A stretch of 64,000 nucleotides of DNA, taken from contig NZ_FOSG01000003.1 in the NCBI RefSeq assembly GCF_900114215.1, forward strand, positions 248,001-312,000, given 5' to 3'. Of this stretch, positions 1 to 8,147 are shown one piece after another. The notes beneath the pieces are model-generated. The model ran no database searches, was not told the DNA's origin, and was given only the letters and a program-made list of their open reading frames with translations. The position numbers were made by a program, and so were the translations under genes. Source of the DNA: Streptomyces mangrovi. GTDB taxonomy: Bacteria; Actinomycetota; Actinomycetes; Streptomycetales; Streptomycetaceae. Each line of letters opens with the position of its first letter. Positions within the stretch are counted from its first letter, which is position 1.

Positions 1-396
1 CGCGCCCGAGGTGGAGACGCGGAAGCCGGCGGCGGCCAGCCCGCCGATCACGGTGGGGCCGCTCCAGCCGGGGCTGGGATGGGCGGCCACGCCGATCGGC
101 TTGGCGACGACCACGATGTCGTCGTCGTCGTGCACGATCTCCATGCCCGCCACGGGCTCGGCCACCACCTTCACCGGTGCGGGCGGCGCGGGCATCTCGA
201 CCTCGATCCAGGCTCCGCCGCGCACCCGCTCGGACTTGCCGACCTCGCCGCCGTCGAGCCGGACCTTCCCCGTGGCGGCCAGCTCGGCCGCCTTCGTACG
301 GGAGAAGCCGAACATCCTGGCCAGGGCCGCGTCTATGCGCTCGCCCTCCAGGCCGTCGGGTACGGGCAGGGTGCGGATCTCGGGAAGCTGGCTCAC
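1..396 (-). CDS. rluD: RluD-family 23S rRNA pseudouridine synthase, N-terminal part
   Basis: The gene runs off the left edge, so only about 132 N-terminal residues are present. They show an S4-like RNA-binding start (ERIDAALARMFGFSRTKA, then KVRLDGGEVGKS) and the first part of the synthase domain (DDDDIVVVAKPIGVAAHPSPG). RluD enzymes convert uridines in helix 69 of 23S rRNA to pseudouridine; the catalytic Asp lies beyond the edge. I chose the GTG at 396 (then SQLPEIRTLPVPDGLEG) because the family has this N-terminus. It follows lspA on the same strand with about 110 bp between them, a common actinobacterial order. Sure of the family, less so of the exact RluA/RluD subtype. Confidence 0.88.
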   Translation of the reverse strand, partial: MSQLPEIRTLPVPDGLEGERIDAALARMFGFSRTKAAELAATGKVRLDGGEVGKSERVRGGAWIEVEMPAPPAPVKVVAEPVAGMEIVHDDDDIVVVAKPIGVAAHPSPGWSGPTVIGGLAAAGFRVSTSGA

Positions 397-422
397 CCGG
401 TCGAGTATGCCGGAAGCGCGCG

Positions 423-449
423 GCGCCCCCGCCCGGCGGGCGGGGGCGC
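423..449 (-). terminator. GC hairpin between lspA and rluD
   Basis: Two 12-bp arms, GCGCCCCCGCCC and its exact complement, enclose a 3-nt loop (435-437). There is no T-run. It lies 57 bp past the lspA stop and 27 bp before the rluD start, so it could end lspA transcripts, attenuate read-through or be an mRNA stability element. The structure is seen; the function is inferred. Confidence 0.4.
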
Positions 450-505
450 GCATCCGGTGGGGCTCTCCCGGCGGGCCGGGGGAGGCCCGCCGCGGCCGGC
501 TCCGG

Positions 506-1126
506 TCAGTCCTTGTGGACGGTCCCGTCGGGGTCCAGGCCCCGGAAGGACAGCAGCACGATCAGTACCCCGCCGCAGACGATCGCCGAGTCGGCCAGGT
601 TGAAGACGGCGAAGTGGGCGGGCGCGATGAAGTCCACCACATGGCCCTGGAAGACCCCGGGCGAGCGGAAGACCCGGTCGGTGAGGTTGCCCAGGGCCCC
701 GCCCAGCAGCAGTCCGAGCGCGATGGCCCAGGGAGTGCTGTAGAGCTTGCGGGCGATCCGCGCGATCACCACGATCACGGCCGCCGCGATGACGGTGAAG
801 ACGATGGTGAGGGCCTCGCCGATACCGAAGGCCGCGCCCGGGTTGCGCACGGCCTGGAACCGCAGCCAGGTGCCGATCACCTCGATCGGGTCGTGGCCCT
901 CCAGCTTCTCGACCACGAGAATCTTGGTGATCAGGTCCAGGGCGTAGGCGACGGCCGCCACGATGGCGAGTTCCACGGTCCGCCGCCGGCCGCGGGGGGC
1001 CGGCACATCGTCGCTCCCGGGTCCGCCGCCGGCCTCGGCCGCGGCCCGGCCGGCGGCTGTGTCCACGGTCTCGGTCTCGGTCTGCGCCTCGCCCGGCTGC
1101 TCGCCGGCCCGTTCCACCTCTGTCAC
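506..1126 (-). CDS. lspA: Lipoprotein signal peptidase (signal peptidase II)
   Basis: A 206-residue membrane aspartic protease that removes signal peptides from prolipoproteins after lipid modification. The two catalytic Asp motifs are present: GNLTD (D150) and FNLADS (D179), with VRNPGAAFG between helices one and two. The membrane helices fall at about 52-70, 105-127, 132-150 and 178-194. The first 48 residues are a hydrophilic Ala/Glu/Gly-rich extension, usual in Streptomyces but absent from short bacterial LspA. The GTG start at 1126 lies 7 nt behind a TACCCT hexamer (1134-1139 on the other strand) and has no clear Shine-Dalgarno sequence, so the mRNA may be leaderless. It lies between the DksA-like gene and rluD. 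Confidence 0.95.
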   Translation of the reverse strand: MTEVERAGEQPGEAQTETETVDTAAGRAAAEAGGGPGSDDVPAPRGRRRTVELAIVAAVAYALDLITKILVVEKLEGHDPIEVIGTWLRFQAVRNPGAAFGIGEALTIVFTVIAAAVIVVIARIARKLYSTPWAIALGLLLGGALGNLTDRVFRSPGVFQGHVVDFIAPAHFAVFNLADSAIVCGGVLIVLLSFRGLDPDGTVHKD

Positions 1127-1181
1127 GTGATGCAGGGTACGTCACACCAGGGTGGCGGCGGGCGGCAGCGGGCGGCAGCGG

Positions 1182-1889
1182 TCAGCGGCGTTCCTGCCGC
1201 TGTTTGCACTCGACACAGAGCGTGGCCCGGGGGAACGCCTGCATCCGCGCCTTGCCGATGGGCTTGCCGCAGTTCTCGCAGACGCCGTACGTCCCGGCCT
1301 CCAGGCGGTCCAGGGCGCGCTCGGTCTGGTAGAGCATCTCGCGGGCGTTCTCCGCCAGGGCCATCTCGTGCTCGCGCGTGATGTTCTTCGTCCCCGTGTC
1401 GGCCTGGTCGTCCCCGGCCCCGTCGGCCGAGTCCCGCATCAGGCCGTCGAGGGCCTCCTCCGCGGCGTGGATCTCCACCCGCAGCCGCTCGGACTCCGAG
1501 GACAGCTCCGCGCGCGCCTCCTCCACCTCCTGCGCGGTCCAGGGCTCCTCTCCGGGCCGTACGACCAGCTCGTCGGGGGCGGCGGTGGCCGCGGCCGTAC
1601 GCGCCGGGGGGACCGGGGCGGCGTGCCCGGCGGCCCGCGCTCCCGTCGTGGACTTCTTGGCAACCACCGTCTCGGCTCCTGTCTTCCTGCCGGCCGCCCT
1701 TGCGGCGCCCGTGCTCGCCGCCGCCCTCTTCGCGGCGGACTTCCCTCCGGAGTTCTTCTTCCCGGTACTCGCGGTGTCCCCGGCGCTCGCGGCGGTTTCG
1801 GGGGCTTCGGCGCTCTCGGGGTGCTCGGGGTTCTCGGCGGGCTCCCGCGCGGCTCGTGCCCTCCTCGCTGCGGACTCCCTCGCCACCAT
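1182..1889 (-). CDS. TraR/DksA-type C4 zinc-finger protein
   Basis: 235 residues. The C-terminal third carries a DksA/TraR zinc finger (CENC and, 17 residues on, CVEC) after an acidic coiled coil (about 120-190). The N-terminal 110 residues are Ala/Lys/Arg-rich and probably disordered. Proteins of this fold bind the RNA polymerase secondary channel in proteobacteria. The actinobacterial members with long basic N-termini are less well understood, so a role in transcription control is inference. The frame stays open upstream to 2039, but the ATG at 1889 has a GAAGGGG ribosome site and begins the family-like sequence. It is divergent from ileS and upstream of lspA. Confidence 0.8.
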   Translation of the reverse strand: MVARESAARRARAAREPAENPEHPESAEAPETAASAGDTASTGKKNSGGKSAAKRAAASTGAARAAGRKTGAETVVAKKSTTGARAAGHAAPVPPARTAAATAAPDELVVRPGEEPWTAQEVEEARAELSSESERLRVEIHAAEEALDGLMRDSADGAGDDQADTGTKNITREHEMALAENAREMLYQTERALDRLEAGTYGVCENCGKPIGKARMQAFPRATLCVECKQRQERR

Positions 1890-1939
1890 GGCCGCGACCC
1901 CTTCACATATTGTGATCCTATGTATGAATCGTGACCGGA

Positions 1940-1968
1940 ACGATAAATCGGCACCGATCGTGCGGCAA
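1940..1968 (-). promoter_or_regulatory. Candidate promoter of the DksA-like gene
   Basis: On the minus strand TTGCCG (1963-1968) and TATCGT (1940-1945) are separated by 17 bp, a good fit to the housekeeping sigma consensus. The start codon lies about 50 nt downstream. This is motif reading only; no start site is known. Confidence 0.45.
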
Positions 1969-2094
1969 CAGGGCACGCCGGTCCGCTCCCGCTTCCCGGG
2001 GTGCGGCGCCGCGCCCTCGCGAAGCGTTCTGCCCTGCACCGCGGACCGAAAACCGGTCAGCCCCCATTGGGGGCACCCTTACACTTGGGCTGAG

Positions 2095-2411
2095 CGAGAG
2101 GCGTCGAAGGGGACGAGTAGCGTCCGTATGCGGCCACGAGCGACCCGGGGACGGTGTGAGCCCGGGGGCGAGCGCGGCGTGAAGATCACCCCGGAGCCGC
2201 CGGAGGAAAGCCCCCGCGCACACGCGGCCACAGCACGCGGCGCGACGGGCGGCGAGTAGAACCGGCATCGCCGCACCAATGAGAGGGCGGTGGACACGTA
2301 CCCGCGTACGCGTCCGGCGCCAAGGAGGGTGGTACCGCGGGCACCGGCGCCGACTGGCGACGGTCTCGTCCCTCCGGCGGAAGTCACCACGTCCGTTGGA
2401 GGAAGCTCACC
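2095..2411 (+). promoter_or_regulatory. Isoleucine T-box riboswitch, translational type, ultrashort stem I
   Basis: The leader of ileS holds the T-box core AGGGTGGTACCGCG (2326-2339), which pairs with the free 3' end of uncharged tRNA. Upstream, GACGAGTAGCG and a short stem I carry GAAGATCACC with the isoleucine specifier ATC at 2185-2187, the arrangement of actinobacterial ileS T-boxes that lack the distal stem I. CCTCC (2371-2375) can pair with the GGAGG ribosome site (2398-2402), so uncharged tRNA-Ile would free the ribosome site instead of blocking a terminator. A TACACT hexamer at 2080-2085 may be the -10 element. Boundaries are approximate. Confidence 0.93.
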
Positions 2412-5400
2412 ATGAGCCCGCAGCCCCCGCCCCGGTACCGTCCGGTGCCCGCCCAGGTCGATCTCCCCGCCCTGGAGCGCGCCGTGCTGGACTTCTGGCA
2501 CGAGAACAAGGTCTTCGCCCGCAGCCTGGAGCAGTCCGAGGGCCGCCCCGAGTGGGTGTTCTACGAGGGCCCGCCGACCGCGAACGGCATGCCCGGCGCC
2601 CACCACATCGAGGCCCGGGTCTTCAAGGACGTCTTCCCCCGCTTCCGTACCATGCGCGGCTACCACGTGGCGCGCAAGGCCGGCTGGGACTGCCACGGCC
2701 TGCCCGTGGAGCTGGCGGTGGAGAAGGAGCTGGGCTTCAACGGCAAGCAGGACATCGAGGCCTACGGCATCGCTGAGTTCAACGCCAAGTGCCGCGAGTC
2801 GGTGACCCGGCACACCGACGCGTTCGCCGAGCTGACGACCCGGATGGGCTACTGGGTCGACATGGACGACGCCTACCGGACGATGGACCCGGGCTACATC
2901 GAGTCCGTGTGGTGGTCGCTGAAGGAGATCTTCGGCAAGGGCCTGCTCGTCCAGGACCACCGCGTGGCGCCCTGGTGCCCGCGCTGCGGCACCGGCCTGT
3001 CCGACCACGAGCTGGCGCAGGGCTACGAGACCGTCGTGGACCCCTCGGTCTACGTCCGCTTCCCGCTGACCTCCGGCCCGCTGGCCGGCGAGGCCTCGCT
3101 GCTGGTGTGGACGACCACGCCCTGGACGCTGGTGTCCAACACCGCCGTGGCCGCCCACCCCGACGTCACCTACGTGGTGGCCACCGACGGCGCCGAGAAG
3201 CTGGTGGTGGCCGAGCCGCTGCTGGCCAAGGCGCTGGGCGAGCGCTGGAGCGCGACCGGGCAGACCTTCACCGGCCGCGAGATGGAGCGCTGGGCCTACC
3301 GCCGCCCGTTCGACCTGGTGGAGATCGAGGGCGCCCACTTCGTCCTGAACGCCGAGTACGTCACCACCGAGGACGGCACCGGTCTGGTCCACCAGTCCCC
3401 CGCCTTCGGCGAGGACGACCTGCTCACCTGCCGGGCCTACGGGCTTCCGGTGGTCAACCCCGTCCGGCCCGACGGCACCTTCGAGGAGGGCCTGGAGCTG
3501 GTCGGCGGGCAGTTCTTCAAGAAGGCCGACGAAGCGCTGGTCGCCGACCTCGACGCCCGTGGCCTGCTCTTCCGCCACCTGCCCTACGAGCACAGCTACC
3601 CGCACTGCTGGCGCTGCCACACCGCGCTGCTCTACTACGCCCAGCCGTCCTGGTACATCCGCACCACCGCGATCAAGGACGAGCTGCTGCGGGAGAACGA
3701 GCGGACCAACTGGTTCCCGGAGTCGGTCAAGCACGGCCGCTACGGCGACTGGCTGGACAACAACATCGACTGGGCGCTGTCCCGCAACCGCTACTGGGGC
3801 ACCCCGCTGCCCATCTGGCGCTGCGAGGAGGGCCATCTCACCTGCGTCGGCTCGCTGGCGGAGCTGTCGGAACTGACCGGCACCGACCAGTCCGGCCTGG
3901 ACCCGCACCGCCCGTACATCGACGACGTCGTCTTCGGCTGCACCGCCGAGGGCTGCTCGCTGACGGCCGTCCGCGTCCCGGAGGTCATCGACGCCTGGTA
4001 CGACTCGGGCTCGATGCCCTTCGCACAGTGGGGCTACCCGTACCGCAACAAGGACGTCTTCGAGAAGCGCTACCCGGCGCAGTTCATCTCCGAGGCCATC
4101 GACCAGACCCGCGGCTGGTTCTACACCCTGATGGCGGTCGGCACGCTCGTCTTCGACCGCTCCTCCTACGAGAACGTCGTCTGCCTGGGCCACATCCTCG
4201 CCGAGGACGGCCGGAAGATGTCCAAGCACCTGGGCAACATCCTGGAGCCCATCCCGCTGATGGACCGGCACGGCGCGGACGCGGTGCGCTGGTTCATGGC
4301 CGCCGGCGGCTCCCCGTGGAGCGCGCGGCGCGTCGGGCACGGCACGATCCAGGAGGTCGTCCGCAAGACCCTGCTGACCTACTGGAACACCGTCGCCTTC
4401 CAGGCCCTGTACGCCCGCACCTCGAGCTGGGCGCCGTCCGGGTCCGACCCGGCCCCCGCCGAGCGCCCGCTGCTGGACCGCTGGCTGCTCAGCGAACTGC
4501 ACGCCCTGGTCGACCAGTGCACCCAGGCCATGGAGGCCTACGACACCCAGCGCACCGGCAAGCTGCTGTCCACCTTCGTGGACGATCTGTCCAACTGGTA
4601 CGTGCGCCGCTCCCGGCGCCGCTTCTGGCAGGGTGACGCGGCGGCGCTGCGCACCCTGCACGACGTGCTGGAGACCGTCACCCGGCTGATGGCCCCGCTG
4701 GTGCCGTTCATCACCGAGCGGGTCTGGCAGGACCTGGTCGTCCCCGTCGCTCCCGGTGCGCCGGACTCCGTGCATCTGGCCGACTGGCCCGAGGCCGATC
4801 TGTCCGCCGTCGACCCGGATCTGTCCCGCGACATGCTGCTGGTGCGACGGCTGGTGGAGCTGGGCCGGGCCACGCGCGCGGAGTCGGGGGTCAAGACCCG
4901 GCAGCCGCTGTCCCGTGCGCTGCTGGCGGCTCAGGGTTTCGAGCTGCTCAGCGACGACCTGCGCGAGCAGATCGCCGAGGAGCTGAACGTCACCTCGCTC
5001 GCCTCCCTGTCCGAGGTCGGCGGCTCTCTGGTGGACACCACCGCCAAGGCCAACTTCCGGGCGCTGGGCCGGCGGTTCGGCAAGCGCACCCAGCCGGTCG
5101 CCAAGGCCATCGTCGAGGCGGACGCGGCGGCCCTGTCGGCGGCGCTGCGCGCCGGTACGGCGGCGGTGGAGGTCGACGGCGAGACCATCGCGCTCTCCCC
5201 GGAGGAGGTCATCATCACCGAGACCCCGCGCGAGGGCTGGTCGGTGGCCTCCGACACCGGCGCCACGGTCGCCCTGGACCTGGAGATCACCCCGGAGTTG
5301 CGGCGGGCGGGACTCGCCCGTGACGCGATCCGGCTGGTCCAGGAGGCGCGCAAGAACAGCGGCCTGGACGTCGCCGACCGGATCGCCCTGCGGTGGCGGT

Positions 5401-5561
5401 CGGACGACGAGGAGGTCGCCCGCGCACTGGCCGAGCACCAGTCCCTGATCGCGGACGAGGTCCTGGCGACGGACTACGCGGAGGGTGCGGGAGACGAGTC
5501 CTTCGGGGAACCGTTCGAGGACGAGTCGCTGTCCCTGGTGTTCCGGCTGCGCCGCGTGTGA
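2412..5561 (+). CDS. ileS: Isoleucyl-tRNA synthetase (IleRS2 type)
   Basis: A 1049-residue class I synthetase that charges tRNA-Ile in the cytoplasm. It has the long eukaryote-like (IleRS2) architecture: Rossmann domain, editing domain (LLVWTTTPWTLVSNTA region), KMSK loop (KMSKH, 602-606) and an anticodon-binding C-terminus. The HIGH signature is replaced by GAHH (residues 62-65, in the context MPGAHHIEAR). Altered GXHH signatures are known in some IleRS2 enzymes and go with strong mupirocin resistance. The ATG at 2412 follows a GGAGGAAG ribosome site and the T-box. It converges with divIVA; two hairpins separate them. Confidence 0.97.
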   Translation: MSPQPPPRYRPVPAQVDLPALERAVLDFWHENKVFARSLEQSEGRPEWVFYEGPPTANGMPGAHHIEARVFKDVFPRFRTMRGYHVARKAGWDCHGLPVELAVEKELGFNGKQDIEAYGIAEFNAKCRESVTRHTDAFAELTTRMGYWVDMDDAYRTMDPGYIESVWWSLKEIFGKGLLVQDHRVAPWCPRCGTGLSDHELAQGYETVVDPSVYVRFPLTSGPLAGEASLLVWTTTPWTLVSNTAVAAHPDVTYVVATDGAEKLVVAEPLLAKALGERWSATGQTFTGREMERWAYRRPFDLVEIEGAHFVLNAEYVTTEDGTGLVHQSPAFGEDDLLTCRAYGLPVVNPVRPDGTFEEGLELVGGQFFKKADEALVADLDARGLLFRHLPYEHSYPHCWRCHTALLYYAQPSWYIRTTAIKDELLRENERTNWFPESVKHGRYGDWLDNNIDWALSRNRYWGTPLPIWRCEEGHLTCVGSLAELSELTGTDQSGLDPHRPYIDDVVFGCTAEGCSLTAVRVPEVIDAWYDSGSMPFAQWGYPYRNKDVFEKRYPAQFISEAIDQTRGWFYTLMAVGTLVFDRSSYENVVCLGHILAEDGRKMSKHLGNILEPIPLMDRHGADAVRWFMAAGGSPWSARRVGHGTIQEVVRKTLLTYWNTVAFQALYARTSSWAPSGSDPAPAERPLLDRWLLSELHALVDQCTQAMEAYDTQRTGKLLSTFVDDLSNWYVRRSRRRFWQGDAAALRTLHDVLETVTRLMAPLVPFITERVWQDLVVPVAPGAPDSVHLADWPEADLSAVDPDLSRDMLLVRRLVELGRATRAESGVKTRQPLSRALLAAQGFELLSDDLREQIAEELNVTSLASLSEVGGSLVDTTAKANFRALGRRFGKRTQPVAKAIVEADAAALSAALRAGTAAVEVDGETIALSPEEVIITETPREGWSVASDTGATVALDLEITPELRRAGLARDAIRLVQEARKNSGLDVADRIALRWRSDDEEVARALAEHQSLIADEVLATDYAEGAGDESFGEPFEDESLSLVFRLRRV

Positions 5562-5575
5562 CCGCCCGGCCGTAG

Positions 5576-5612
5576 CCGGTGCCCCGGACCGCCTGCCGGC
5601 CCGGGGCACCGG
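5576..5612 (+). terminator. First hairpin after ileS
   Basis: CCGGTGCCCCGG (5576-5587) and its complement CCGGGGCACCGG (5601-5612) form a 12-bp stem with a 13-nt loop, 14 nt after the ileS stop. There is no T-run. Probably an ileS terminator or mRNA 3'-end protector. Confidence 0.5.
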
Positions 5613-5668
5613 TGCGCCGGGCCGCCGGGGTCCGGTCCGGACGGAGAAGCCGGACGAGACGGAAACAC

Positions 5669-5713
5669 CAGAGGGCCGGGCCCGGGATCTTCGATCCCGG
5701 GCCCGGCCCTCTG
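5669..5713. terminator. Bidirectional terminator between ileS and divIVA
   Basis: A perfect 21-bp stem (5669-5689 with 5693-5713) around a TTC loop lies between two converging genes. It can form in RNA from either strand and so may end both ileS and the long division transcript at divIVA. No T-tract follows. Confidence 0.75.
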
Positions 5714-5755
5714 CGATATGCCGATCCGATTCGCCCGCCGCCTACCGCGGCTGCG

Positions 5756-6886
5756 TCAGTTGTCGTCCTCGTCGATGAGGAAGCCGCGCATCGGCGAGGG
5801 CGCCTGCTGCATCGGCTGCGGACCCTGCGGCCGTACGGGGGCCATCGGCTGGGTCATCGCCGGGGACATCTGCTGCTGCCCGCCGTAGGTCTGACCACCG
5901 CCCTGGTTGTGGCCGCCGTGGCCGCCGTGACCGCCGCCAGGGCCGCCCATGGACTGATGGCCGCCCATGGTGCCGCCGCCCGGTGCGCCCGCCGATGCCA
6001 TCGAGGGGGACGGCGGCAGCGAGGCCGTGGCCGGGGTGCGCGGCGGGGCCAGGGAGTCGTCGGCCTGGTTCTCCAGCTGGCGGAGCTGGCTCTCCAGGTA
6101 CGACTTCAGGCGGGTGCGGTACTCACGCTCGAAGCCGCGCAGATCCTCGACCTTGCGCTCCAGCGTGGCGCGGGCGGACTCCAGCGAGCCCATCGCGACG
6201 CGGTGCTTCTCCTGTGCGTCCCGCTCCAGCGCGTCGGCCTTGGCACGGGCGTCCCGTTCCAGGCCCTCGGCGCGGCTGCGCGCCTCGCCGACGATCTTGT
6301 TGGCCTCCGAACGGGCCTCCGCGATCGCCTGGTCCGCGGTCTGCTGAGCCAGCGACAGCACGCGGGCCGCGCTGTCGCCGCCCGGCCCCTGGCCCTGGCC
6401 CTGGCCCTGTTGGTGCATGCCCGGACCACCGGGACCACCGGGACCACCGTGGCCGCCCATCGGGCCGGGACCACCCGGGCCGCCCGGACCGCCGGGGCCC
6501 ATCGGACCGGGACCCATCGGACCGCCCTGCGGGCCGTGCCCGCCGGGACCTGCCGGCAGCTGCGGCGCACCGCCGGGCAGCTGGGGCGGACCGCCCATCT
6601 GCCCCGGCGGGACCGGCTGCGGTCCTGATATGGCGGCGGGGACGGGACCCGGCCGTTCCTGCTGCTGCTGGGGCTCGGGTTTGCGCATGCCCTGCTGCTG
6701 GTTCTGCGCGGCGGCCCGCGTCGCGGCGGCCAGCTTGGCGCGCAGATCCTCGTTCTCCCGGAGCAGACGCGTCAGTTCGGCCTCGACCTCGTCGAGGAAG
6801 GCATCGACCTCGTCCTCGTCGTAGCCCTCTCGCAGGCGGACGGTTGTGAACTGCTTGTTCCGCACGTCCTCGGGGGTCAGCGGCAT
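5756..6886 (-). CDS. divIVA: Polar growth protein DivIVA
   Basis: 376 residues. The N-terminus ([20 protein letters not shown], then a coiled coil to about 60) is the membrane-curvature-sensing DivIVA domain. A Pro/Gly/Gln/Met-rich linker (about 65-170, with repeated PGG and GPM units) leads to a second coiled coil (about 172-275) rich in heptads and a Gly/His/Gln-rich tail ending in acidic DEDDN. In Streptomyces DivIVA assembles at hyphal tips and branch sites to drive tip growth and is a kinase target there. It is the last gene of the minus-strand division block and ends at a bidirectional hairpin. The repeats in the linker are in frame and coding. Confidence 0.97.
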   Translation of the reverse strand: MPLTPEDVRNKQFTTVRLREGYDEDEVDAFLDEVEAELTRLLRENEDLRAKLAAATRAAAQNQQQGMRKPEPQQQQERPGPVPAAISGPQPVPPGQMGGPPQLPGGAPQLPAGPGGHGPQGGPMGPGPMGPGGPGGPGGPGPMGGHGGPGGPGGPGMHQQGQGQGQGPGGDSAARVLSLAQQTADQAIAEARSEANKIVGEARSRAEGLERDARAKADALERDAQEKHRVAMGSLESARATLERKVEDLRGFEREYRTRLKSYLESQLRQLENQADDSLAPPRTPATASLPPSPSMASAGAPGGGTMGGHQSMGGPGGGHGGHGGHNQGGGQTYGGQQQMSPAMTQPMAPVRPQGPQPMQQAPSPMRGFLIDEDDN

Positions 6887-6934
6887 CTCTTCACCTCAAC
6901 GTAAGTCATCGGCATATCGGCAAGACCGTATCGC

Positions 6935-7219
6935 TCACAGCCTGGCCACGACACTGATCAGGATGTAGACGATGATCATCAGTACGAAGAAGGACAGGTC
7001 GAGCGCCACGCCCCCGAAGCGCAGCGGCGGTATGAACCTCCGCAGCAGCTTGAGTGGCGGATCAGTGACAGTGTAGGTGGCCTCCAGGACGACCACCATC
7101 GCCTTGCCGGGCTGCCATGAGCGGGCGAACATGAAGACGTAGTCCATCACCAGGCGGAAGATCAGTACGACCAGGAAGACCTGCAGCACAATGAGGACCA
7201 CCTGCTGTACGACGCCCAT
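6935..7219 (-). CDS. sepG: YggT/YlmG-family membrane protein (SepG)
   Basis: 94 residues with two YggT hydrophobic segments (about 6-26 and 70-92) flanking a loop with TVTDPPLKLLRRFIPP, the family signature. YlmG proteins lie next to sepF in Gram-positive bacteria. The Streptomyces member, SepG, helps to recruit SepF and FtsZ to the sporulation septum and affects nucleoid compaction. The frame is open upstream to 7345, but the ATG at 7219 preceded by AGGGGAGAGGGAAG is the sensible start. It lies between sepF and divIVA, as in other actinomycetes. Confidence 0.9.
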   Translation of the reverse strand: MGVVQQVVLIVLQVFLVVLIFRLVMDYVFMFARSWQPGKAMVVVLEATYTVTDPPLKLLRRFIPPLRFGGVALDLSFFVLMIIVYILISVVARL

Positions 7220-7286
7220 CGTGCGCTTCCCTCTCCCCTTTGGTCGCGTCCGGCCCGTCGGCCGTCCCGTCCGGTTGCACTGACTC

Positions 7287-7931
7287 TCAGCTCTGGTTGA
7301 AGAACCCGCCCTCTGCGATGCGGGCCTTGTCCTCCGCCGTGACATCGACGTTAGCAGGAGACAGGAGGAAGACCTTCTGTGTCACCCGCTCGATACTCCC
7401 ATGGAGACCGAACACCAGACCTGCCGCGAAGTCGACCAGACGCTTCGCGTCCGTGTCGTCCATCTCGGTCAGATTCATGATCACCGGAGTGCCCTCCCGG
7501 AAGTGTTCCCCGATGGTACGGGCTTCGTTGTACGTCCGGGGGTGCAGTGTGGTGATCCGGTAGGGCTCCCTCTCGGACACGACCTTGGGCATGATCACCG
7601 GCGCGTTCTTCTCCAGGTTCTGGCGTTCGGGTGTGATGGATGACACGGGGGCAATCCTCCCGTGCCGTCCGTTTTCGGCGGCGAGCGCAGGAGCCCGCTC
7701 CCGCTCCCGGTGGGCAGGGGGGTGGACGACCCGCACCGGCTCCTCGGGCTCCTGCTCCCCGTCGGACTTCGCCACGGGGGCTGCCACAGGCTGGTGCGCC
7801 TGGTGCCGCCGGTCCCTGTCGGGCTCCGACTCGGGCTCGAACTCGTCGTCGGGGTCGAACCCCGGGCCGTCGTATCCATCGTCCTCCACGAGGCCGAGGT
7901 AGACCGCCATCTTGCGCATCGCGCCGGCCAT
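7287..7931 (-). CDS. sepF: Cell division protein SepF
   Basis: 214 residues. The N-terminal membrane-targeting helix ([18 protein letters not shown]) is followed by an acidic, Glu/Asp-rich disordered linker to about 100 and a C-terminal SepF domain (about 120-205, with [20 protein letters not shown] and [11 protein letters not shown]). SepF tethers FtsZ to the membrane; this matters because the cluster has no ftsA. The ATG at 7931 has GGAGG upstream. The frame extends 41 codons further through a repeated GC-rich leader, but that part looks non-coding. It lies between yggS and sepG. Confidence 0.96.
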   Translation of the reverse strand: MAGAMRKMAVYLGLVEDDGYDGPGFDPDDEFEPESEPDRDRRHQAHQPVAAPVAKSDGEQEPEEPVRVVHPPAHRERERAPALAAENGRHGRIAPVSSITPERQNLEKNAPVIMPKVVSEREPYRITTLHPRTYNEARTIGEHFREGTPVIMNLTEMDDTDAKRLVDFAAGLVFGLHGSIERVTQKVFLLSPANVDVTAEDKARIAEGGFFNQS

Positions 7932-7970
7932 TCTCTGCGTCCTCCGCTCTGTGGTGGTTCCCCGGCCATC

Positions 7971-8045
7971 GGCGGGGAGGCCCCGTCTCCTGCCTGCGGC
8001 GGGGAGACCCCATTCTGCCTCCGGTGCCTCCGACGGGGAGGCCCC
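7971..8045. repeat. Three imperfect copies of a 14-bp element in the sepF leader
   Basis: GGCGGGGAGGCCCC (7971-7984), GGCGGGGAGACCCC (7998-8011) and GACGGGGAGGCCCC (8032-8045) lie in the 216-bp gap between yggS and sepF. Each is a near-palindrome (GGGG-AG-CCCC). They fall 40-115 bp upstream of the sepF start, so they could form alternating hairpins in the sepF part of the division transcript or bind a protein. Function unknown. Confidence 0.7.
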
Positions 8046-8147
8046 CAAACCCAAGACTCCGTCACCGGTGCCCCTGAGCCCACGCGGTCATCCACACTGG
8101 GCGGGAATGACCATATTTTCTGCTGTGGTCCGACTTGTTTGGCGACG

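Noticed and set aside
2079-5609. An 1176-residue open frame antisense to ileS
   Set aside because: It is an artefact of high-GC third positions; the protein is Gly/Arg/Val-rich with no domain, and ileS on the other strand is unmistakable.
6400-6600. CRISPR-like or tandem repeat array
   Set aside because: The repeats are in-frame codons for the PGG/GPM-rich linker of DivIVA, with no spacers.
7932-8054. N-terminal extension of SepF by 41 codons
   Set aside because: It runs through the repeated GC elements, has no homology, and the internal ATG has a good ribosome site and the [13 protein letters not shown] start of the family.
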